A DNA stretch of 64,000 nt from Macrosoma leucophasiata (GCA_036365455.1 JAWQUS010000002.1:7750001-7814000), one strand, 5' to 3'. Positions 45,401 through 56,253 are shown, counted from the first letter of the stretch. Notes: a model not told the origin generated them from the letters alone. Made by a program: numbers and translations.

Positions 45401-46949
45401 ATGTTATATAACTTAGAACCAGATCGGTCAATCTCAGGTGGAGCATGGTATCAGGATCAAGATTTTGAATCTGAATTTGTGGAAATTCTGAATCGTCAAT
45501 GTTTAAGATTTCTTCAGCAGAGAGCAGATAAAATTAAAAATAATCTAAGAGGACCCATTGTTGGCAGGACACAGTCTTATGCCACAGCAGCTGAAGTTCA
45601 GAAATATATCACAGACTTGGGTATAAGTAATGTAAGTTCTAGGTATTTTGAGTAAGAATATTGTAAATAGATTAATTAAATCCAAATCCGGTGACCGGAC
45701 CTAAATAGATATACTGAATCTATTTACAATATTGAAATCCTAAATTACTCTAATATTGAATAGCCAAAGACAACTGGCAACATACACCATTTGGACATGG
45801 TGGACCAATGAAAAGGTAGCAGAACTAGAGGAAGAATTGAGCAGGTTTCAATGGCACATTATAGAGTTATGTAAAGTCTAAAGACAGAGGGAGGACTTGA
45901 TAACCCTCAAATCTGGTAACTTGGTCAACTTCTGCAAGGGTGAACTTTCATCCCAGGGCGGTGAGGGGTTTATTGTCCACATATCCCTCATGAACAACAT
46001 CAAGATCGAGAGTGATGTACCCTATACTCAGATTTACCATACGTAGGCATGTATTAAGTGATGATACACGGAACTAAAACATAGTCCACCACATAGCAAA
46101 ACTCAAGTGGCAGTAGGGTGGGCACGTAGTTCGAAGAAACGACGGCCGTTGGGGCAGAATAGTTCTCTAGTGTCGACTGCGTATTGGATGACCAAGCGTA
46201 TACATGCCCCCTACGAAGTAGACCGACATCCTGGTGAAGGTTGCGGGCAATCGCTGGACGAGGGCGGCCCAGGACCGTTCAATGTGACAATTACTGACAA
46301 TATTTGGGAGAAGCTTTTGCCCAACAGTAGATGTCTTTCGGCTGAAATGATGATGATGATGATGATGATACCTAATAGATGCTGTTTATGTTGAGTACCT
46401 AATAAATTGGACAATAAATAAATTAGTCAATAATTGCACAGTGTTAATTAATATGCATAATAGCATTACCCAAAACTTCACTGGCATTTGTCTGCATTAG
46501 TCTACAAACTAACCAGCAATATACACAACTATTTTCCATTACCTTTTAGAAATCTTTTGCTACAGGCTAAACTATTTTGGATGTTATTACACTGCATCTT
46601 TGGTTGATGCCTATTGGATTTTGAAGCCAAATAATTTATTAGACTATTTTTACGTTGTCTTATTTAAGATTTCCCTTCCATTAGGTATTATCTATTATTC
46701 TTCTTGCAGGTTAAATTAGAAGTTGAGGATGTGATAACAATATTGAATACTTTAGTTTACGATGGAAAGGCGGAAAGTAGTGTGTATCCCGATGGGAATA
46801 AAGTATATAGAGCTGTTGAATCCTTGATACCTCCGCCAGGTATTGTGCAGGTGCCCTGTGGAGTCTGCCCGCTTATTCATAAATGCTGTTCTACTGGACT
46901 TATAACACCACAAGATTGTAAATATATGAATGAATGGCTAGATCAATAA
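42435..46949 (+). CDS. POLR3F: RNA polymerase III subunit RPC6 (RPC39), 4 exons
   Basis: Pol III-specific subunit of the RPC3-RPC6-RPC7 subcomplex, involved in TFIIIB contact and promoter opening for tRNA and 5S genes. Exons: 42435-42634, 44653-44857, 45380-45631, 46710-46949; GT-AG, agreeing phases, 897 nt, 298 aa. Winged-helix regions are seen in order: KNPKGITDKDISGAVPELSS; EEKVVYNLIEEAGNKGIW with IRDIRIRSNL; then ASKKKVYMLYNLEPDRS, GGAWYQDQDFESEFVEILN and VEDVITILNTLVYDGK. The C-terminal cysteines PCGVCPLIHKCC and TPQDCKYM match the 4Fe-4S site of the family. Reading past 42634 gives an alternative stop after a few residues (73 aa), which I reject because the family match continues across the splice. 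Intron 1 (2 kb) contains a mariner; intron 2 a LINE-tail repeat. The TAA stop is part of AATAAA. It faces away from CDIN1. Confidence 0.96.
42969..44065 (-). pseudogene. Mariner, same family as 51962-53239, broken and missing one end
   Basis: The terminal repeat GGTTGGGGAAAAAGTTTC is present at the 42969 end, preceded by TA, and the transposase is read on the minus strand in four frames (43971-43765, 43808-43596, 43596-43396, 43314-43015). Matching to the other copy stops after ACTTTCAATGA at about 44063, so the second terminal repeat is lost. It keeps LITGDEKWVTYDKN, which is altered in the longer copy, and HHDNARPHTS. It sits in POLR3F intron 1, opposite to the gene. Confidence 0.88.
44887..45232 (+). 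repeat. Dispersed repeat (LINE-tail like), copy 2, POLR3F intron 2
   Basis: Inverted relative to 1629-1955. It starts CGTCCCACTGCTGGGCACGA and ends near CGATTACACCAGCCGCCGGG. Confidence 0.7.
45655..45738. repeat. Hairpin just after POLR3F exon 3
   Basis: AATATTGTAAATAGATT is followed about 45 bp later by AATCTATTTACAATATT; the loop contains the palindrome CCGGTGACCGG. The stem starts about 25 bp after the exon 3 donor. Confidence 0.8.
46060..46372 (+). mobile_element. RTE LINE 3' fragment with (ATG)n tail
   Basis: Translated pieces and DNA match the 3' end of the element at 53405-54530: TGGGGCAGAATAGTTCTC, CGACATCCTGGTGAAGGTTG and CGGGCAATCGCTGGACGAGG, followed by GGCTGAAATGATGATGATGA. It lies in POLR3F intron 3. 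Confidence 0.75.
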
Positions 46950-46999
46950 ATGTTGATTAACAGAGAATATATTGTTTGTATTTAACTGTTCGTAACCAA

Positions 47000-47265
47000 A
47001 GTAGCTGACATAGCCCGCCGAATAGCGAAAATCAAATGACGGTGTTGTTCACATAGCTCAAAGAACCGACAGCCGCTGGTGCAGAAGAGTTCTCGAGTGC
47101 CAATCGTATACCTATCGAAAGACGAAGCGATAGCAGGACCCCCATGAAATGGATTGACGAACTGGTGAAGGTGAAGCGAGCAATCGCTGGATGAGCGCGG
47201 CCCAGTATCGTTGGTTGTGACAAACTTTGCGGTGGACGTAGTCTTCAGCTGAAATTATGATACTG
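47000..47265 (+). mobile_element. RTE LINE 3' fragment
   Basis: Same family as 46060-46372 and 53405-54530, including GACGAACTGGTGAAGGTGAA, the CAATCGCTGGATGAGCGCGG region and TTCAGCTGAAATTATGATAC. It starts about 50 bp after the POLR3F stop. Confidence 0.7.
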
Positions 47266-47831
47266 ATGGTGGTAAAGGATGATAGTGGTTCGGTAACGGA
47301 TCTCAAACAAAGTAGATTATTGTAATTTCTGGAACTACTGAAAGTAACCACCTAATTGTATTGCTGTTTTTCTAAAAAGTCGAGGAATTATCGCGTTAAG
47401 TCTAAATGACAATATGCTGCATGTTATGTAGAGAAGACTGCTCTAGGTTGTTGGTCTGTGAAGACTGCCTCAGTTGTGGCAACGCATCATTGATAATTGA
47501 CACATCTACCCCTAACTTCACGCCATAGAGCAACACGGGCCACCGGCCGACCGGAGAGGAGTAGCCATAGCGTTTATTACCGATGCAAAACGGTCATCAG
47601 GGGGAATTTGTGACACACACACACACAACAAAAATCGTCTATTACTACGAAACTTACACCTTGACTTTAACAAAATACATAAACAATTTCACGCACACAT
47701 TTAAATATTTCGGCCCACTAAGGCTTATACTTTGATCTTTGATTATATACACGTATATATAATCAAAGACTTTGATAGAGGGGAAGCCTGCAGATATGGT
47801 TACTCCCCTCCGGTCCACCGCGGCTGGCGGC

Positions 47832-48360
47832 CCGTGTTGCTCTATGCATGACCCCTGAAGGAGTAGAGGTAGAGGTAAGCATACACGCAAACACTCGACT
47901 CGTCGGTTATATTTTACGTAACTTCACGCCTGTAATCCCGGAAGGGGTAGGTAGAGGTAAATGCATGCATTCAAACATACATGCAAACACCCACGACTCG
48001 CCGGTTACGTTTTGGCCCATTTAACAGGTGGCGAACCTGTTTCCATCTCCGGGCACATTACCAAACTCCGAGGTAATGGGAAACTTCAAAAAAATTTTAA
48101 AATCCCAATAGGACCAGAGATGAAGGATTTTAAACCGTTATCTCTAATAGCCGCCGACCCGGGAATCGAATCCAGGACCTCCAGCGTAATATTCAATTCA
48201 ATTTCAATTCTTTCTATTGACATTTCTGGCCACGTTACCAAACTTAGGGGTGAAACTTCCACAAAATGGAAAATAATCATTAGCACCAGAGGTAACGTAT
48301 AATACACATTCATCTCTGATAGTTGATCGAACCCGCGACCCCAGCGTAACAGTACCTAAT
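47832..48360. repeat. Two pairs of diverged tandem segments
   Basis: 47832-47917 and 47925-48018 share GAAGGGGTAGGTAGAGGTAA-like sequence, CATGCAAACAC and ACTCG.CGGTTA. 48041-48200 and 48214-48360 share the CACATTACCAAACTCCGAGG-like phrase, GAAACTTC, CAGAGATGAAGG-like sequence and CCAGCGTAA. Probably an old non-LTR remnant. No gene seen between 47270 and 48800. Confidence 0.5.
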
Positions 48361-48799
48361 GAAATTGTACCACTAAACGTTTTACGTCCGTTACCTATAA
48401 ACATCATGTAGATGTTTCACAATACAATAAGAGATTTGATGTCAATGTAGAGCGTTGCCTGCCACCAGTGCCGGCCGTTACGACCATCCACATCCTAGGC
48501 AAGAATAAGGAACCAAAATCCAGAAAAAATTAATACCTACTCGAGGTATTAATTTTTGCTGAATCAATTAAAACTTTGATTATTAATAATTTTATATAAC
48601 CTTTAGCGTTATACAGAGTAGAGTTAATAACGTGGACGTAGGAAGTTTTGCGGCTCCTATGTTTTTTTTTTATATTTTCATCCCACGCGCGGGGCACCCT
48701 ACCCCCACCGATCGCTCTCTGAAACCGGCGTCCCATCGCGCCCTACCCTCCTCCCCCCTATCGCCGGCACTAGTTGTTCACCTGAGGTCTAAATTGCTA

Positions 48800-48955
48800 T
48801 ACCTCTGTGATAGAAATTACAAAGCCGTAGGTCAGTTGTTAATGTATAACAACTGATCAGAACACATAGCGCTGAACACTACCATTTAGCAGTAAGTAGA
48901 TTAGGTAATGCGGTGGTGCCCACGCGCAGGCTGCGTCACTGGAGCTCTACCAACA
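48800..48955 (-). repeat. 280-bp dispersed repeat, copy on minus strand
   Basis: The reverse complement contains GTTGGTAGAGCTCCAGTGAC, GGCACCACCGCATTACCTAA and TAGTGTTCAGCGCTATGTG, as in 15323-15601. Confidence 0.65.
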
Positions 48956-49988
48956 AGAGTATACAAATAGTACGTCTACCAACAGTAAAAGTAACTGAAG
49001 CAGCTAAGTTGACACATCTAGTTTCTAAGAGATAATCTTATGCAGCCGCGACGATTTAAGCTGCGAGCAGAGAATATGTAATAATACTACGAGGCAAGGG
49101 CCAAATTCCACAGAAAAAGTTATTTTCGTGGTCATAGACATTTTATTGAATTACTTTTCTTACATCTAACGATTTTATAGACATTGCAAGTTAACAGTTC
49201 AATGAAACATTAGAACTCGAACCCTAAAATAAACAACTTTCCAAAATTAGTAAAAAATAAGTTAGATATGTATCACAATCATACTACAGTGAGTTCATGT
49301 TAAGTATATATTATTATGTCGTAGCCATATCGTAAAATTGCCCATATCATGAAATGGTCAAACTAGGTAATTTGATCATATCGTAAAATGGTTGCAAAAA
49401 GTACCGAGAGGCGCTGTAAGCGCTTCGTCGACGATGGACGATGCTACCGAGTCAAGATGGCGGCTTCTGACAGATGGGTACAGTGACCATGCGAATAATT
49501 CTATGTACTATTAATTACTGGATATGAAACTATGACGTTGTGGAAACTGCGCGTGAGGAGTATCTAATATTCAAGAGAAAAACTATACTAGTAGTAATTT
49601 CTGATTTCAAAAACAAAATTATATTTTATATTTATTTCTTTAAATTTTACACATAAATTATGTACAGAGGCGGTCTTAATACCTAGTGGTATTCTCTACC
49701 AGTCCCACAAGCCCAAAAGAACTGTCAAAGGTAGTACATTAAAGTAGGAGGAAAATTATATTTGAGAAGCAAAGAATTATATGTAATGTATATCATAATA
49801 TCATAATATTTTAGACACTCGCCGGCCGCACTAAGCTAACACTTGTTTCGATTTTAAAAATATTTAATCGTATTACGTTGTACATTACACTAAACTCTAA
49901 GAAAAGCATTTAAAGATTCCCTAGAGTTCCATAAAGTTAAAAAAATATTTAGATAAGTCAACCGAATAAATAAATTAGGTTAGGATAA

Positions 49989-50284
49989 CTGCAGTATCAT
50001 TTCGTTCATTCGGATATGCTGCAAACCCGGCTAGGCAACCTCGTGGATATATATTCTCTAGATTATAAATATGGGTAAAAATTTGGTTTGCAGCATATCT
50101 GGATGAACGAAATGCTTCTGCAGTGGGATCCTACGTCTGCAGTATCATTTCGTTCATTCGGATATGCTGCAAACCCGGCTAGGCAACCTCGTGGATATAT
50201 ATTCTCTAGATTATAAATATGGGTAAAAATTAGGTTTGCAGCATATCTGGATGAACGAAATGCTTCTGCAGTGGGATCCTACGT
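49989..50284. repeat. 148-bp stem-loop unit, two tandem copies differing by one base
   Basis: 49989-50136 and 50137-50284 are identical except for one T/A difference. Each begins CTGCAGTATCATTTCGTTCA and carries, 90 bp later, the inverted partner GAACGAAATGCTTCTGCAG; the inner arms GGATATGCTGCAAACC and GGTTTGCAGCATATCTGG also pair. Confidence 0.95.
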
Positions 50285-50299
50285 GGAACAATAAGTAAA

Positions 50300-50545
50300 A
50301 AAATACGCTTACACTCCTGTGTGTAAGCGTAATTTATGTATGGGTCTTTTTTGTGGGGCTCCCAAATAGTAATAGTAGTATAAACCTGTGTCGTGATTGC
50401 CGATGTACACACACAACACATACACAAACACGCAGACCCGAAACAAACATCTATTCTGAAGGCCATACAAATATTGGTCTCGGTACGGAGATCGACCCCA
50501 TGACCCCTTGGTTAAAACGGTCGTCACACACCGCTGGATCAAATT
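50300..50545 (-). mobile_element. tRNA-derived SINE, diverged minus copy
   Basis: The reverse complement shares the body (GGCCTTCAGAATAGATG with TTTCGGGTCTGCGTGTTTG) and the 3' end GTGTAAGCGTA. The head is degenerate. The 3' end is itself a small hairpin, TACGCTTACAC / GTGTGTAAGCGTA. Confidence 0.6.
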
Positions 50546-50956
50546 GCTCGTCAAATGTTGCACTTGAATAACAATATACATGTTAGTAACAAGTTCTTGA
50601 GTTAATTAAAAAATAGGGACACCCTATTAACGAATATATGGCTAATCGTAGTTGTTTACATCAATAAACGTATACGATTGGAAGATCTAGTCTTCAGTTG
50701 ATCACATCATCATGTAATAGTCGCATTTCATGAAGTTGTCGAATAACTCATGATATGGGCAAATTCACGATGGGGCTACGACATAAATAAAATTTACACA
50801 AATAAATAACAAATGCACAGAGATTGCACACAAATCTGGTTGATGGTTAACACTTTACAAAAAGTCTATACTTTTGGATATATTTCAAAACATATTATTA
50901 TAATAATATGTTAATTATTTCAATTATTTGCTACAAACAATAAATTTAACACAGCC

Positions 50957-51288
50957 TTAAAATAGACTTTTGAAGTTGTTTTCTATATTGTTTAATGCTT
51001 CTGATAAAACTGCTGGTTCCCGTCTATTAGAATTCGATGTACTGTCTTTAACTTTATGTTCATCTCTGTGATTATTATTTGATGAAAAGAAAGAGCTAAA
51101 AACGTCCATTTGTATATAATTGAGAGATTGTAGGATGATGCCATTATCGGGGTATGGAGTACCCATGTAAGGTGTAGTATAGACCCGAATATTGTTTATG
51201 TTCTTAGGTGATGACATCGGCGGCGTTGGCGATGTCTGTTGTGCAGAGCCTGGTGGTTTTTCAGGAGGTGGAATAGGTTTAGTGCCAG
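50957..51288 (-). CDS. Terminal exon of unrecognised gene, or alternative OPA3 end
   Basis: An open frame of 2 nt plus 110 codons follows the acceptor TTTTTACTTACAG and ends in a stop. It encodes a proline-rich linker (GTKPIPPPEKPPGSAQQ, then SPTPPMSSPKN), a tyrosine-containing segment (VYTTPYMGTPYPDNG), a polar Asn/Asp/Ser stretch and the ending EALNNIENNFKSLF. I do not recognise it. Base composition and codon use look like a real coding exon rather than repeat. Like the 56254-56372 exon it needs a phase-1 donor on the minus strand, and OPA3 exon 3 is the nearest candidate upstream, across about 7 kb of intron filled with transposons. A Met at 51217 could also start a short independent frame. 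Confidence 0.5.
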
Positions 51289-51961
51289 CTGTAAGTAAAA
51301 ATAATCATTAGTTCTTGTTACATTGGAGTTTGATTATATTAACAAAAGTATGTTTAAAAGAAAAAAAAAAAACTTCTTTTAAACATACATACAACACTAT
51401 TTATAATCGAACTCGGAGCGTTCTAGTATTACGTAACGCAATTCTTGAAGACTTTTAATCCCCCCTCACCCCGATGTAACGTACCGTAACCTTATATGCG
51501 CCTATTCCCCCTCTTAAAACGTTATGTAACACCCAAATGATAGTCTGGTCGACGTGTACCTTTTAGTGATGTAACGAATATTCGCATGTTTCTTGACATT
51601 CGCATTCGCAAAAATGTATGCGAATATTTTGCGAATGCACATCCGAAAAAAAAAATATCAATAACATAAAGGTAAATTAAACAAAGAAAAACTAGTTTTT
51701 TACAACATTTTATATACAAAGTCACATAGACAGTTATCTGACGTTAAATGCTATCCTCCAGGTAAAGATTTCTGAAAACTTTTTTCTGTTTCGCCATCAA
51801 ACTCCCTGTTGATTATTTATTTCGAAATAACAGCGTATTTTTTTTGGTTTCTGTTACTCTTCTTTAATCGTCCCCTATCAGTTTTTTGGAAAAATATTAA
51901 ATATATACCTACAGACACGTTAATATCTTAATATATATATATTGATAAGTTCCTAATAATA

Positions 51962-53239
51962 GGTTGGAGCAAAGTCTTTTCGCATTATAGTATGTATGAA
52001 CTTGTAATAAAATCTCTTTGGCTGTAGTATTTGTATCTGGCTGGTTTTGATATCATTGAAAGTTAAAATTTTAAAGAACATAATTCCAAATTCAAATGAG
52101 GCAAATGTGTGATTTTCATTTGTTTTTCGTACTGTCAAGATGAGTGAATCTAATGAAGAAATTCGATACATTTTAAAATTTTACCACAAAAAAGGTAAAA
52201 ATGCAACGCAAGCCGCGAAAAAAATTTGCGATGTTTATGGACCTAGTGCAGTGTCTGTGAGAGTAGCACAAATTTGGTTTAAGCGTTTTCAATCCGGAAA
52301 TTTTGATGTCAAAGATGCACCTCGCTCTGGTCGCCCTATTACGGATAAATTGGATGCTATTTTGGAAAAAGTGGAGCAAGATCGACATATCAGTAGTTAC
52401 GACGTAGCTGAAGAACTGAGAATTGATCACAAAACAGTTTTGGCGCATTTGAAAAAAGCTGGGTACAAAAAAAAGCTCGATATTTGGGTACCTCACGAGC
52501 TCACTGAAAGAAACCTAATGAACCGTGTACTCATTTGTGATTCTTTATTACGACGTAATGAAACCGAATCAATTTTGAAGAAGCTGATAACTGGTGATGA
52601 AATGTCGATCACGTACGACAAGAACGTGCGAAAAAGGTCGTGGTCAAAGGCCGGTCAGGCTTCACAGACTGTGGCGAAACCCGGGTTAACTCGCAATAAG
52701 GTGATGTTGTGTGTGTGGTGGGATTGGAAGGGCATTATTCGTTATGAGCTATTACCACCAGGCAGGACTATCGATTCTGAACTCTACTGCGAACAACTGA
52801 TGAGATTAAAGCAAGAAGTTGAGAGAAAACGGCCGGAATTGATCAACAGAAGGGGTGTGGTGTTTCATCATGATAACGCTAGACCTCACACATCTATAGC
52901 CACTCAGCAAAAATTAAGAGAGTTTGGCTGGGAGGTGTTAATGCATCCGCCGTATAGTCCTGACCTTGCACATTCAGATTTCCACCTGTTTCGGTCTCTT
53001 CAGAATTCTTTATGCAATGTTAGGTTAACATCACGAGAGGACTGCCAAATCCACTTGTCGCGGTATTTTGATGAGAAGTCCCAAAATTTTTATAGCAATG
53101 GGGTCATGTCACTACCTACAAGATGGCAGAAGGTTATCGAACAAAATGGTACATACATACTTTAGTTAAATTTAAATAAACTATATTAAAAAATGTTTTG
53201 AATTATCTTAAAAAATGCGAAGAAACTTTTTCCCCAACC
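51962..53239 (+). mobile_element. Mariner element, nearly complete, 1278 bp
   Basis: The right terminal repeat reads inward GGTTGGGGAAAAAGTTTC; the left one is a diverged version, GGTTGGAGCAAAGTCTTT. TA flanks both sides. Size and structure match a full mariner. Its transposase frame is open for 341 codons. Confidence 0.93.
52140..53165 (+). CDS. Mariner transposase, open frame, 341 aa
   Basis: Cut-and-paste transposase of the mariner family, with a helix-turn-helix DNA-binding N-terminus (residues about 1-110: RYILKFYHKKGKNATQAAKK, then RSGRPITDK and IDHKTVLAHLKKAG) and a D,D34D catalytic domain. The linker WVPHELTERN is intact. The first aspartate is in TGDEMSITYDKN, the second in HHDNARPHTS and the third in PDLAHSDFHLF, with exactly 34 residues between the last two. 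Two usually conserved spots are altered: the family has DEKW and DLAPSD, while this copy has DEMS and DLAHSD. The related broken copy at 43 kb still has DEKW. Length equals the family norm. The frame is open, but the changes and the diverged left terminal repeat make activity doubtful. Confidence 0.93.
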   Translation: MSESNEEIRYILKFYHKKGKNATQAAKKICDVYGPSAVSVRVAQIWFKRFQSGNFDVKDAPRSGRPITDKLDAILEKVEQDRHISSYDVAEELRIDHKTVLAHLKKAGYKKKLDIWVPHELTERNLMNRVLICDSLLRRNETESILKKLITGDEMSITYDKNVRKRSWSKAGQASQTVAKPGLTRNKVMLCVWWDWKGIIRYELLPPGRTIDSELYCEQLMRLKQEVERKRPELINRRGVVFHHDNARPHTSIATQQKLREFGWEVLMHPPYSPDLAHSDFHLFRSLQNSLCNVRLTSREDCQIHLSRYFDEKSQNFYSNGVMSLPTRWQKVIEQNGTYIL

Positions 53240-53404
53240 TAATAGATTATCAGGGACTTTATCAGTATGTGATGAAACAGGTCCTAAACCTTCTATTTCA
53301 CATAGACTTGCAAATATAGTTATTGATTTAATTAATTTAGTTGTTGGTAATGTAAATAATCAACTTTGCATTAGAATTTACGAAACAAAATATAAGTAAT
53401 GTTT

Positions 53405-54530
53405 CATCATCATCATCATTTCAGCTAAAAGACGTCCACTGCTGAACAAAGGCCTCCCCCAAAGAATGCCACAACGAACGGTCCTGGGCCGCCCTTATCC
53501 AGCGATTGCCCGCGATCTTCACCAGGTCGTCGGTCCATCTTGTGGGAGGCCTGCCTACGCTTCGTTTTCCGCTACGCGGTCGCCAATCGAGAACTGCTCT
53601 GCCCCAACGGCCGTCAGTTCTTCGAGCTATGTGCCCTGCCCACTGCCACTTGAGTCTCGGTATTCGGTGAGGTGTGTCGGTAACTTTGGTCCTCATGCGG
53701 ATTCCCTCATTTTTGATTCGATCTCGCAGAGAAACTCAAAGCATTGCTCTCTCCATTACTCTCTGAGTGACCTTGAGCCTTCTTATGAGGCCCGTAGTGA
53801 GCGACCACGTTTATGTCCCATAAGTCATCACTGGCAACACACACTGGTCAAAGACCTTTTTCTTTAGACACTGCGGTAAGTCGGACGAGAAGATAGATTA
53901 GCTTCCCGAACGCTGCCCAACCGAGTTGAATTCGGCAATTGACCTCTTTCTCGAAGTTGGACCGACCTAACTGGACCGTTGTCCCAGGTATACATAATCG
54001 TCAACAACTTCGAGTGTAGTACCCTCGAGCATAACAGGAGTGGGTGCAACATGGACATTTGACATGATCTTCGTCTTGTCCATATTCATTTTAAGGCCCA
54101 CTCGTTGGGAGGCCCTACTGTCATTGAGCATTGTGCTAAGGTCGTCCAGGGTCTCAGCCATGACTACGATATCATCTGCAAACCGGAGGTGAGAGATGAA
54201 ATCACCGTTAACATTGATGCCGAGTCCTTTCCAGTTCAGAAGCTTGAACACGTCTTCCAATGCAGTGGTGAACAGTTTCGGGGATATAACATCTCTCTGT
54301 CTCACACCTCGCCATGAGTTGGATAGGTTTGGAGTTCTGATCCTGAAACCGGATCGACATGGTGGCGTTTTCATACAAGCTCCTCCGCACCTCGATTTAT
54401 CGCTAGTCAATTTGGCACCTATCTATGGTGTGATTGTAATACAGCCCAAATCTCAACCGAATCGAAGGCTTTCTCATAGTCCACGAACGCTAGACATAGG
54501 GGCTGGCGCAGCGTATGAATGTGGTCTATG
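53405..54530 (-). pseudogene. RTE-type LINE, 3' part of reverse transcriptase
   Basis: The minus strand encodes, from 54410, RTPNLSNSWRGVRQRDVISP, FADDIVVMAETLDDL and VDDYVYLGQ. After breaks, 53696-53421 reads PRLKWQWAGHIARRTDGRWG and AAQDRSLWHSLGEAFVQQWT, the typical C-terminus of lepidopteran RTE elements. The tail ends in (ATG)n, seen on plus as CATCATCATCATCATTTCAG at 53405. It is frameshifted and 5' truncated. Confidence 0.88.
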
Positions 54531-55229
54531 GTTACGTAACAAACAATGTTTAACAGTATCAAACAAAATAAACAAATTCTTATCTTATACTTTAACCACT
54601 CTTTTCATTAATCGTCTACTATTTTGAACTTAATGTATTTTTTATATTTTCAACCTAGAATAATAATTGTCAAACATATTCTTCTCCTAATGTAGTTAAA
54701 GTTCTTACAAAAATCTACTTCCATTTAAGAGAAAATTATCATCTTCTTTTATTGAAGTGAAAATATTAATATCAAACAAGATAATATTGCATTATTCAGC
54801 TTATTATACCTAGTAGATATAGGTACGTAAAATAAGTCCATAATATTTCACTAGAAACTGTTTTACTCATCTTGAATCATTAAACTCACTCTAACCTCAA
54901 ATGTTTCGTATTTCTGCTGACGATCTTTCGTAAAGTAATTAGTAAACACAACATTAATCGGCGTTGTTCGGATTGGCATGTGCGGGACTCGCGCGCCGAG
55001 TAAGCTGTCAAAACAAAGCCATAGACAAATGGCGTCAATTTCGAAATTGGAAAAAATTCGCATTCGCATTCGCGAATATCAACGGCAGATATTCGCATTC
55101 GCGAATGTCTAAAAATTGATATTCGTTACATCACTAGACATGGGTAAAATTTTTGTATGTTCTCCGAAAATTACGATCGATTCGGAATAATGTGTAAAAA
55201 AATTTTATTCTTTAATTTTCGTATTTAAT

Positions 55230-55262
55230 ACTAGCTGTGCCCGCGACCTCGTTCGCGTGGAA
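55230..55262 (-). mobile_element. Helitron 3' terminus, minus strand
   Basis: The reverse complement GAACGAGGTCGCGGGCACAG then CTAG matches the 3' end type at 8540. Confidence 0.55.
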
Positions 55263-55570
55263 TAGTGACTTTGAGCAGCATTTTTTGGATATAACTTTTG
55301 GTTAATTTTGGATTATACAAAAACACTTATTGGTAGTTAAAATCTGGTTTACATTAATATTTATCTGTACACGTTATACGATGACAAAATCATTTTTTTG
55401 GTGCCTTGTCCGAGAGACAGACCGCGCGCGGAAGTCAGACTACCCGATTTTAGCGCTATATTTTTTTATGTAATGGAAGTGGCAAATTCACATTGATGTT
55501 AAGTGATGTCTGCAGCCGAGGGTGGGGGAGGGGGCTTAGTAGTTGGTGGATTGAGCCACACCGGCGAAGC

Positions 55571-55830
55571 TAAGAGGAGCCCAGCGAGGGAGCGGCGTTT
55601 GGCGTGGCTCTGCCCGCTACTCCTGCTGTGGTGAGGACGCGGCTGGGGAGGTGTATGTGTGTCGTTGACCCTGCACCCTATCCCCAGCCGCCTAACGATG
55701 GTCCCGCTCTCACAAGGGGACGTGGTGGGGAGACGGCTGGGGAAGAGGTGTATGGGTATACCGTTGGCCCTGCACCCTATCCCCAGCCGCCTAGCGGTGG
55801 TCCCGCCGCTCGATAGGGACGTGGTGGAGC
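55571..55830 (+). repeat. GC-rich tandem repeat, about 99-bp unit
   Basis: CTGCACCCTATCCCCAGCCG recurs at 55671 and 55770 with matching flanks (GGTCCCGC, then GGGACGTGGTGG and GACGGCTGGGG); a partial unit precedes. It lies against a fragment of the 280-bp repeat. Open frames here are by-products of GC content. Confidence 0.7.
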
Positions 55831-56253
55831 CGCGGAGGGGGCGGAAACTCAAAAATTCACTTAATCACTTGGAAATAATAGAATTTGCTTGTGATAGGTC
55901 AAATTACAAATATAAAATTAAAGCGAATAACAACTGATACGTTGATTAATATGTCAAAGTAAATAAATTAATAATAGTCCAAAAATACTTAATAATAAAA
56001 ATAGGTATCAACAGAATGTTCCATACTCTCTTTTATAAACGGCAAGATAAGACTAAACAAAAAAATATGGGACATTCTTTGTCATTCACTGGCAGAGTTC
56101 CAAAGCCCACATTACTGATAAAAAACCTGCCAAAACAAAACTCAGTAGGGTCTTTTCAAAATATGTTCCTTAAAACTATTTTCACAATATGAAACTTATA
56201 ACTATGTTTTACAATATCAAGTACAATGCACATTCATTTCACAAAATTATTGT

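Larger units (their letters stand above)
49314..50788. mobile_element. 1.5-kb inverted-repeat element with nested content
   Basis: ATGTCGTAGCCATATCGTAA continuing into TTGCCCATATCATGAAATGG at the left end is matched by the inverted right end (reverse complement ATGTCGTAGCCCCATCGTGA, then TTTGCCCATATCATGA). Between them lie a 148-bp stem-loop dimer (49989-50284) and a minus-strand SINE. No transposase frame, so a non-autonomous DNA element is likely; the superfamily is unclear. Confidence 0.65.
51566..55138. mobile_element. hAT-like element with nested mariner and RTE
   Basis: TAGTGATGTAACGAATATTC at the left and the inverted GATATTCGTTACATCACTA at the right bound 3.6 kb. Both ends are followed inward by repeated ATTCGCATTCGC motifs. 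A mariner (51962-53239) and an RTE fragment (53405-54530) lie inside. No hAT transposase is recognisable and a clear 8-bp duplication is not visible, so the superfamily call is tentative. Confidence 0.55.

Noticed and set aside
55604..55937. Overlapping Pro/Gly/Arg-rich frames on both strands
   Set aside because: By-products of a GC-rich tandem repeat.
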